Below, in pieces: positions 5,598 through 9,866 of a stretch of DNA of 9,866 nucleotides (positions are counted from its first letter, which is position 1; every line of letters starts with the position of its first letter). Location of the stretch: assembly GCA_029864165.1 (NCBI GenBank), contig JAOTTZ010000037.1, forward strand, positions 1 through 9,866, in the 5' to 3' direction. Source of the stretch: Burkholderiaceae bacterium (lineage in GTDB: Bacteria > Pseudomonadota > Gammaproteobacteria > Burkholderiales > Burkholderiaceae_C). The position numbers were made by a program, and so were the translations under genes. The notes beneath the pieces are model-generated. The model worked only from the letters and a program-made list of their open reading frames with translations. It was not told the origin of the DNA and searched no databases.

Positions 5598-7724
5598 ATG
5601 ATCAACACGCCCGCCCGCAAACCCGGATTGCACAACATGGCTCTCGCGTGCGTCGCGCTAGCGGTCGTCAGCGCGGTAAAGGCTCAGACCAACACAGCGA
5701 ACGCCTCGGTCAGCCTGGGGGTGGGAGGGGCTAGCGGCGCGAGTTCGGACCGCGCGCTGTTCGGCCAGTACAACGGCCTGCGCCCCCACGGCGCCGTCGG
5801 TCTGCTCGGCGTCGAGTACAGCCGCAGCAACGACGAGGCCGGCCGCTCGACGCGGTTCGAGGGCGTCAACCTGCTCGGCGAAACGCGCGATGTCGATTTC
5901 CGCTGGAAAAAGCAGGGCGACTGGAAACTCTCCGGCGGCTATGGCGAGCTGGTGCGTCGCGAGCCGAACAGCGTCAGCACCGGGGTTGACCTGAAGGTCA
6001 AGCGCACTCGCTTCGGTGTAGCCTACGAGAAGACGATCAGCCCGCGACTCCAGTTCGACGTCACGCTCAGCAGTGAGGACAAGGAAGGCTCCCGCCTGTT
6101 CGGCATTGGCATGACCTGTCCCTCTGCGGTCGCACCGGGGTGTGGCGGCACGACCGGCACCGAAACCGGTTGGGCGGTGCTGATGCTGCCCGAGCCGATC
6201 GACGCGAACCACAGCCAGGTCGAGGCCCGGCTGAGCTATGCGAACGGCGACTTGCGTCTGAATGGCGGCTATTACGGTTCGTTTTACCGCAACGCTGTCG
6301 GCAGCCTCAACCCGAGCGTACCGGCGAGCCTGGACAATCCGCTCGGAATACCGCTGCCGCTGAGCGCCGGGCTGCAGGATATCTTGAGCCGACCAGTGGC
6401 GCTGCCACCCGACAACCAGGCGCACCAGCTCGACATCGCCGGCACGTATACCTTTACGCCATCGACACGAGTGAACTTTAAACTGAGCCGGGGCTTGGCC
6501 ACGCAGCAGCAGGACTTCACCGCCGCCGGCCTGACCGGTGCGCCAGCCGGCGTGACGAATCTAAACGGCCGGGTCGACACCACGCTGGCGCAGGTAAGCA
6601 TTAGCTCGCGCCCGCGACCCAAACTCTCTATGCTGGCCAAGCTGCGCTACGACGACCGTGATGACCGTACACCGATCTCGCCCTACAACATCGAGGACAC
6701 AGCCATCTACACCAATAGGAGATTGCCGAACACCAAGGTCGGTGGGCGCTTGCAGGCAAGCTACCAATTCTCCAGCGACTACCGGGGCACACTGGGCGCC
6801 GATTACGAGTCGATCGATCGCGGCGTCTTCACACCCACCAGCGCGGTGGCCGGCATCAGCGCCTTGCGCCAGAAGACCGAGGAGAAGGGCGTGCGCGCCG
6901 AATTGCGGCGCCGGATGAGCGAGAACTTCAGCGGCTCGATCGGCATCGCCAGCCACCGGCGTGACGGATCGAACTGGCTGCGCAATAACAGCGGCCTCGG
7001 CGTGACCGAGGAGGCCAACGCCGCCGACCCCGCCACAGGGTTCGCTACGGCCGTCTTCATGCCGACGCTTGCGAACCGCCAACGCGATAAGCTGAAGCTG
7101 CTGGCCGACTGGCTGCCCAGCGACAGCCTGTCGCTGCAGTTCAGCGCGCAAGGCGGCCGCGACAGGTTCTCGATGCCTAGCGTCTACGGTGTGCGCAGCA
7201 CCGGCATGGACCAGTTCAACGTGGATGCCACCTACGCCTTGTCAGAGCGCTGGAGCCTGAATGGCAATCTGTCGACCGGCAACGAGACGCTGCGGCAGGC
7301 GCGCCCGGCCGCAGTCGTCCTCAACTATGACAACACGAACACAAGCGTTGGTGTGGGGCTGGCCGGCAAGCCGACTTCAGCCATCGAAGTGGGCGGCAGC
7401 GTAGCGTTCGTCAACGACAGGGGCATCTACGCGCAAACGCTGGACGCGACCGCGGACGGCGCCAGCGTCGCACTGCTTGCTGCCACCGGTGGATTGCCCG
7501 ACATCGTGTTCCGCCAGACCACGTTGAAGCTGTACAGCGGCTACAAGCTGAGCGAGCAGTCCAATGTACGCGTCGATCTGGTTCATCAACGCTCGACGTG
7601 GAGCGACTGGGGTTGGGGCTACAACGGCGTGCCGTTCACCTACTCTGACGGAACGACCGTCAGTCAACAAGCGCGGCAAAGCGTCACTTTCATCGGCCTG
7701 CGCTACATCTTCCGATGGCAGTAA
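5598..7724 (+). CDS. mtrB: MtrB/PioB-family decaheme-associated outer-membrane beta-barrel
   Basis: 708 residues, 13 nt after the mtrA-like stop. Signal peptide ~1-29 (Arg7, Lys8, hydrophobic 14-27, cleavage after VKA). A later ATG at 5637 would lose the basic n-region, so 5598 is preferred. The mature protein is a long run of alternating amphipathic strands with many Tyr/Trp/Arg/Asp turns, as expected for a barrel of more than 20 strands. The C-terminus WGWGYNGVPFTYSDG ... GLRYIFRWQ is characteristic of the MtrB/PioB family. The N-terminal CXXC pair reported for gammaproteobacterial MtrB is absent. The only mature cysteines are Cys174 and Cys182 in an early extended loop. Role: insulating sheath that holds the MtrA-like decaheme protein in the outer membrane and positions it against MtrC. 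Function depends on the two neighbouring cytochromes, and gene order C-A-B is that of Shewanella. Confidence 0.93.
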   Translation: MINTPARKPGLHNMALACVALAVVSAVKAQTNTANASVSLGVGGASGASSDRALFGQYNGLRPHGAVGLLGVEYSRSNDEAGRSTRFEGVNLLGETRDVDFRWKKQGDWKLSGGYGELVRREPNSVSTGVDLKVKRTRFGVAYEKTISPRLQFDVTLSSEDKEGSRLFGIGMTCPSAVAPGCGGTTGTETGWAVLMLPEPIDANHSQVEARLSYANGDLRLNGGYYGSFYRNAVGSLNPSVPASLDNPLGIPLPLSAGLQDILSRPVALPPDNQAHQLDIAGTYTFTPSTRVNFKLSRGLATQQQDFTAAGLTGAPAGVTNLNGRVDTTLAQVSISSRPRPKLSMLAKLRYDDRDDRTPISPYNIEDTAIYTNRRLPNTKVGGRLQASYQFSSDYRGTLGADYESIDRGVFTPTSAVAGISALRQKTEEKGVRAELRRRMSENFSGSIGIASHRRDGSNWLRNNSGLGVTEEANAADPATGFATAVFMPTLANRQRDKLKLLADWLPSDSLSLQFSAQGGRDRFSMPSVYGVRSTGMDQFNVDATYALSERWSLNGNLSTGNETLRQARPAAVVLNYDNTNTSVGVGLAGKPTSAIEVGGSVAFVNDRGIYAQTLDATADGASVALLAATGGLPDIVFRQTTLKLYSGYKLSEQSNVRVDLVHQRSTWSDWGWGYNGVPFTYSDGTTVSQQARQSVTFIGLRYIFRWQ

Positions 7725-7794
7725 GCAGCACCGGTTCGATCTGTGTCACGAGTACGCCATCGGCGCCCCATCATCAAGTAAGCCAGACGAGAAA

Positions 7795-7800
7795 AAAGGA
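7795..7800 (+). promoter_or_regulatory. ribosome binding site of rquA
   Basis: AAAGGA lies 7 nt before the ATG at 7808. It selects this ATG over the in-frame upstream start at 7715, which overlaps the end of the mtrB-like gene and adds 31 residues of unconserved-looking sequence. Confidence 0.7.
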
Positions 7801-7807
7801 CACAGGC

Positions 7808-8536
7808 ATGCCTCCTGCGCTGGTCGAAGAGACCCTGGACAAAGGCGAATTCGTCGTCTCGGACGTACTGCCGATTCCTCGCTACCTTGAGCAGGTGTAC
7901 TGGTGGGCATACGTGCACCCGAGCGCGGTGCATTTGTTTGAGCGCGAATGGCTGGTTAACGCCATCTTGTTCGGCAACTACGGTCGGCTGTCTAACGCGG
8001 CGCTCGCCGAACTCGGTACACCGATAAAGGGCCGGACGTTGCAGGTCGCCTGCGTATACGGAAACTTGACATCGCGGCTGCGCGAGCGCATGGCGCCCGA
8101 GGCGCAGCTCGACGTGGTCGATATCCTGCCGGTGCAACTGCACAACCTCAGCCGGAAGTTGCCGCCGGACCGGCGCATTGCGCTGACACATGGCGATGCA
8201 TCGTCTCTGGCCTGCGTCGACGCACAGTACGACCAGGTGCTGCTGTTCTTCCTGCTGCACGAGATGCCGCAGGCGGTGCGCAGCGCGGCGTTGGGCGAAG
8301 CGATGCGCGTGCTCAAGCCTGGCGGCAAGCTGGTGATCGTCGATTACCATCAGCCCGCGCGCTTGCACCCGCTGCGGCCCTTGATGCGCCAGGTGTTCCG
8401 CCATCTCGAGCCATACGCGTCCGACCTCTGGGAATGTGAGGTCGAACAGTTCATGCCCGTGGGTACCGCGCCGACCGCCGCCGAGAAGCAGACTTATTTC
8501 GGCGGCCTGTACCAGAAACTGGTGATGACCCGTTAG
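7808..8536 (+). CDS. rquA: RquA, rhodoquinone biosynthesis enzyme (class I SAM-dependent methyltransferase fold)
   Basis: 242 residues. RquA converts ubiquinone to rhodoquinone by replacing a ring methoxy group with an amino group; SAM is reported to be the amino donor, so it is not a true methyltransferase. Visible hallmarks are YLEQVYWWAYVHP (26-38), FEREWLVN (44-51), the altered SAM motif I LQVACVYGNLT (78-88) in place of the usual LDxGxGxG, DVVDILPVQL (102-111), YDQVLLFFLLHE (141-152), VLKPGGKLVIVDYH (168-181), LRPLMR (189-194) and the C-terminal YFGGLYQK (230-237). Together these are diagnostic of RquA rather than UbiE or UbiG. It lies 83 nt after the mtrB-like gene on the same strand with its own good Shine-Dalgarno. 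It is probably cotranscribed, or driven from a promoter in that gap. Rhodoquinone has a much lower potential than ubiquinone and serves anaerobic electron transport. Its product is a plausible substrate pool for the CymA-like protein; that link is inferred from position. Confidence 0.9.
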   Translation: MPPALVEETLDKGEFVVSDVLPIPRYLEQVYWWAYVHPSAVHLFEREWLVNAILFGNYGRLSNAALAELGTPIKGRTLQVACVYGNLTSRLRERMAPEAQLDVVDILPVQLHNLSRKLPPDRRIALTHGDASSLACVDAQYDQVLLFFLLHEMPQAVRSAALGEAMRVLKPGGKLVIVDYHQPARLHPLRPLMRQVFRHLEPYASDLWECEVEQFMPVGTAPTAAEKQTYFGGLYQKLVMTR

Positions 8537-8616
8537 GCAAACGCTTAACCCAGGGTCTCGGTACCGGCTTAGGTTCGAAGGAGACTTGTTGGGCTTGGAC
8601 CTGGTTCCGTTTTGGA

Positions 8617-8778
8617 ATGGGAAGAAAAACCGAGGAGGTAATCGTTCGCAAAGCTGGGCGTCATACATCGTTTGATGTACGCCATTCACTGTTTGGTGGT
8701 GAAACCGCGCCGACACCCGTGGTCAAAGTGAAGGAAGCGATCAGAAAATACGCCCGCCAACGCTATGCGCGCGATTGA
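8617..8778 (+). CDS. small ORF overlapping the vapC remnant, possible antitoxin (uncertain)
   Basis: A 53-residue open frame starts at ATG 8617 and ends at TGA 8776-8778, overlapping the PIN-toxin start at 8765 by 14 bp. Such overlaps are typical of antitoxin-toxin pairs. The product is strongly basic and ends in a helical segment (VKVKEAIRKYARQRYARD). I do not recognise the family, and no AbrB, RHH or HTH signature is clear. No Shine-Dalgarno precedes the ATG, and the frame stays open upstream to the rquA stop without another start. It may be the intact or already decayed partner of the broken toxin, or a chance frame. An alternative is a TTG-initiated 28-residue frame behind GAAGGAG at 8576-8582, which looks less meaningful. 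Confidence 0.3.
   Translation: MGRKTEEVIVRKAGRHTSFDVRHSLFGGETAPTPVVKVKEAIRKYARQRYARD
8657..8683. repeat. imperfect hairpin after rquA
   Basis: TACATC (8664-8669), loop GTTT, GATGTA (8674-8679) is a perfect 6-bp stem. It is extended by GGCG (8657-8660) against CGCC (8680-8683) with a 3-nt bulge. No T-run follows, so it is not a standard intrinsic terminator. It lies inside the small putative antitoxin frame and just ahead of the toxin remnant. It could be an autoregulatory operator for a toxin-antitoxin pair or simply a stem-loop in the transcript. Confidence 0.35.
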
Positions 8779-9146
8779 CACCAATGTGCTGTTGCGGTTA
8801 CTCGTACGAGACGACCGTCGGCAGCTCGAAGCGGCGAAAGAGTTCGTTGGTAAGGGAGCGTGGGTTTCGCATTGGGTTCTGGCGGGAAACCCTCTGGGTT
8901 CTCGACGCGGTCTACGAACGTTCGCCAAGACGGATTGCCTCTGCGGTGCAAATGCTGCTGGCGCACGCCCAATTGACACTGCAATACGCTGACACTGTCG
9001 CTGCGGCGCTGCATCAGTTTCGCGCCCGGCCTGCGCTGGGGTTCTCGGATTGGCTCGTATTGGAAAGCGCGCGAAGAGCTGGCCACCTTCCACTGGGTAC
9101 TTTCGATCGCCAGCTCTCCAAACTAGACGGAACGCAGCGACTGTAG
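8765..9146 (+). pseudogene. VapC-like PIN-domain toxin, frameshifted
   Basis: Frame one from ATG 8765 reads MRAIDTNVLLRLLVRDD ... KGAWVSHWVLA and then loses similarity. The +1 frame takes over with ETLWVLDAVYERSP, GFSDWLVLESARRAGHLPLG and TFDRQLSKLDG, ending at TAG 9144-9146. Removing one G from the GGG at 8884-8886 joins the two into about 126 residues, the usual VapC length. The PIN acidic residues are all present across the break: Asp5 in the first frame, then Glu of AETLW, Asp of GFSDW and Asp of TFDRQ in the second. VapC toxins are Mg-dependent RNases acting on tRNA or rRNA. As written, the reading frame is broken, so the toxin is probably inactive. A sequencing or assembly error in a G-run is the alternative. 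Identity as a PIN/VapC gene is secure. Confidence 0.85.
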
Positions 9147-9219
9147 TTTCCGGCTCACCGCGACGGCTGCGGCAGCGGGCAAGACTGAGTTTTCGGGACA
9201 TTTGGTTCAGAAGCAAGGC

Positions 9220-9259
9220 TTGACCCTGTGCTTCTTGACCCTGTGCTTCCCTGTGCTTC
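9220..9259. repeat. 15-bp tandem repeat, 2.7 copies
   Basis: TTGACCCTGTGCTTC occurs at 9220-9234 and again, identical, at 9235-9249. It is followed by the identical last 10 bases CCTGTGCTTC at 9250-9259. The identity of the copies suggests recent slippage or maintenance. Confidence 0.85.
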
Positions 9260-9297
9260 CTTCTGGACATCATAGCTCCAAGGACGGCCACAACCAT

Positions 9298-9322
9298 GGG
9301 TCAGTTGGCGAACAACTGGCCT
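9298..9322. repeat. stable stem-loop between the tandem repeats
   Basis: GGTCAGTTG (9299-9307), loop GCGAA, CAACTGGCC (9313-9321) form a 9-bp stem with one G-T wobble, and a further wobble pair is possible at 9298/9322. No T-run follows. It lies midway between the two tandem-repeat blocks and might be part of a repeat-element structure. As a terminator for converging transcription it would be atypical. Confidence 0.4.
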
Positions 9323-9380
9323 TCGACATCAACAGCTTTGTAGCTCAGCACAGTGACGGGAAATGTTTGATTGTTAGACA

Positions 9381-9414
9381 TGACGCCATAGACACTTTGA
9401 CGCCAAAGACACTT
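9381..9414. repeat. 17-bp tandem duplication
   Basis: TGACGCCATAGACACTT (9381-9397) is followed directly by TGACGCCAAAGACACTT (9398-9414), 16 of 17 identical. The unit length is not a multiple of three, arguing against a coding role. Confidence 0.8.
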
Positions 9415-9430
9415 GGTTCAGAAAAAAGAC

Positions 9431-9468
9431 TTGGCCCTATGCATTGTCCTTGGCCCTATGCATTGTCG
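9431..9468. repeat. 19-bp tandem duplication
   Basis: TTGGCCCTATGCATTGTCC (9431-9449) is followed directly by a second copy at 9450-9468 differing only in the last base. With its upstream flank GACACTTGGTTCAGAA it is a diverged version of the 9197-9231 block: the 35-bp segments 9197-9231 and 9408-9442 agree at about 29 positions. Confidence 0.8.
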
Positions 9469-9481
9469 CTAGGCGAGCGGA

Positions 9482-9866
9482 TCACCCTAAGACGAGACGC
9501 AACGCTCGCTCGCATGCCTTGAAATCGGTGAGCACGACGAACGCGATGCCTGCCAGTGCGCCGGTCAGGTGCGCGTCGTGATTGATCCGTCCGCGGGCCT
9601 GACGCGAGGCGTAGTAGGTGTAGGCCAGGTATGCGACGGCAAACAACGGCGCCGGGATGGGCATGGGGATGGGAAGGATGAAGATTGACCCCGATGGGAA
9701 ATAGACGATGGAAGCAAACAGCACGGCCAGAATGGCGCCCGAGGCGCCGAGGCAGCGGTAGCCGGGGTCGCTTCGGTGCTTGAAGTAGGTTCCCAGGTCG
9801 CTCGCCAGCAAGCCGAAAAAGTAGAGGGCAACGAATCTGGTGGTTCCGATCGTGCGCTCCAGCGTG
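9482..9866 (-). CDS. rhomboid-family intramembrane serine protease, C-terminal part (cut by window edge)
   Basis: On the minus strand the frame enters from the window end and stops at TGA (9482-9484), giving the last ~127 residues. The sequence reads LERTIGTTRFVALYFFG, then the catalytic-serine motif GASGAI (Ser ~42), a hydrophobic segment, a Pro-rich segment (ILPIPMPIPAPL) leading into another transmembrane helix, and NHDAHLTGALAG with the catalytic His (~99) in the AHxxG pattern. The Gly-x-Ser-Gly plus AHxxG pair places it in the rhomboid (GlpG-like) family of membrane proteases that cleave transmembrane substrates. Both catalytic residues are present, so the part seen looks functional. The N-terminal helices lie outside the window. 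It converges on the toxin remnant and repeats and has no obvious link to the cytochrome operon. Confidence 0.88.
   Translation of the reverse strand, partial: TLERTIGTTRFVALYFFGLLASDLGTYFKHRSDPGYRCLGASGAILAVLFASIVYFPSGSIFILPIPMPIPAPLFAVAYLAYTYYASRQARGRINHDAHLTGALAGIAFVVLTDFKACERALRLVLG

Larger units (their letters stand above)
9147..9481. other. non-coding stretch built of short tandem duplications
   Basis: About 335 bp between the toxin remnant and the convergent rhomboid gene, with no supportable gene. The one plus-strand open frame (TTG start near 9202, stop at 9522) runs through the repeats, has no recognisable domain or Shine-Dalgarno, and overlaps the rhomboid 3' end. The content is mainly tandem duplications with different unit lengths (listed separately) and one stable hairpin at 9298-9322. 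Confidence 0.55.

Noticed and set aside
7715..7807. 31-residue N-terminal extension of RquA overlapping the mtrB-like gene
   Set aside because: The ATG at 7808 has a well-placed AAAGGA; the extension looks like untranslated sequence and has no RquA motif.
8537..8616. Intrinsic terminator directly after rquA
   Set aside because: Only the short palindrome CGGTACCG is present; no GC-rich stem followed by a T-run was found.
9197..9468. CRISPR-like array
   Set aside because: Units are directly adjacent without spacers, differ from one another, and are only 15-19 bp long.
9202..9522. 106-codon plus-strand frame through the tandem repeats
   Set aside because: TTG start without ribosome binding site, frame runs through slippage repeats of which two have lengths not divisible by three, and it overlaps the end of the rhomboid gene.

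Overview
The window is high-GC DNA from a Gram-negative bacterium. Gene content (a complete MtrCAB-type electron conduit, a NapC/CymA-type quinol dehydrogenase and RquA, a rhodoquinone biosynthesis enzyme) fits a facultatively anaerobic betaproteobacterium of the Rhodoferax/Rhodocyclales kind. That assignment is an inference from family composition; there is no rRNA or housekeeping marker here.

Layout. At 1-258 (minus strand) is the 5' part of a DUF899 thioredoxin-like gene, transcribed away from the main operon. A divergent intergenic region of about 675 bp (259-933) carries two clear inverted repeats and a short direct repeat. From 934 to 8536 six plus-strand genes run in one direction: a small monoheme cytochrome c (934-1284), a membrane-anchored tetraheme NapC/NirT/CymA-like cytochrome (1337-1975), an OmcA/MtrC-family decaheme outer-surface lipoprotein (2083-4602), an MtrA/DmsE-type periplasmic decaheme cytochrome (4613-5584), an MtrB/PioB-type outer-membrane beta-barrel (5598-7724) and RquA (7808-8536). 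After the operon come a small ORF overlapping a frameshifted VapC/PIN toxin gene (8617-9146), a non-coding stretch of consecutive short tandem duplications (about 9197-9468), and the C-terminal part of a rhomboid-family intramembrane protease on the minus strand (9482-9866).

How the genes fit together. The tetraheme anchor would oxidise quinol at the inner membrane, and the small cytochrome and the decaheme MtrA-like protein would carry electrons across the periplasm. The MtrB-like barrel would sheath MtrA in the outer membrane, and the ten-heme MtrC-like lipoprotein would pass electrons to extracellular acceptors such as Fe(III)/Mn(IV) minerals, humics or electrodes. In total 25 CXXCH heme sites are encoded in four cytochromes (1+4+10+10). 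RquA makes low-potential rhodoquinone from ubiquinone, so its position next to the conduit suggests that the quinone pool and the electron exit are supplied as one unit. This is the most interesting feature of the window. The monoheme + CymA-like + MtrA/MtrB set also resembles the MtoD/CymA/MtoAB arrangement of iron oxidisers, so the direction of electron flow cannot be settled from sequence alone. The presence of an MtrC and of RquA favours outward flow, that is, reduction.
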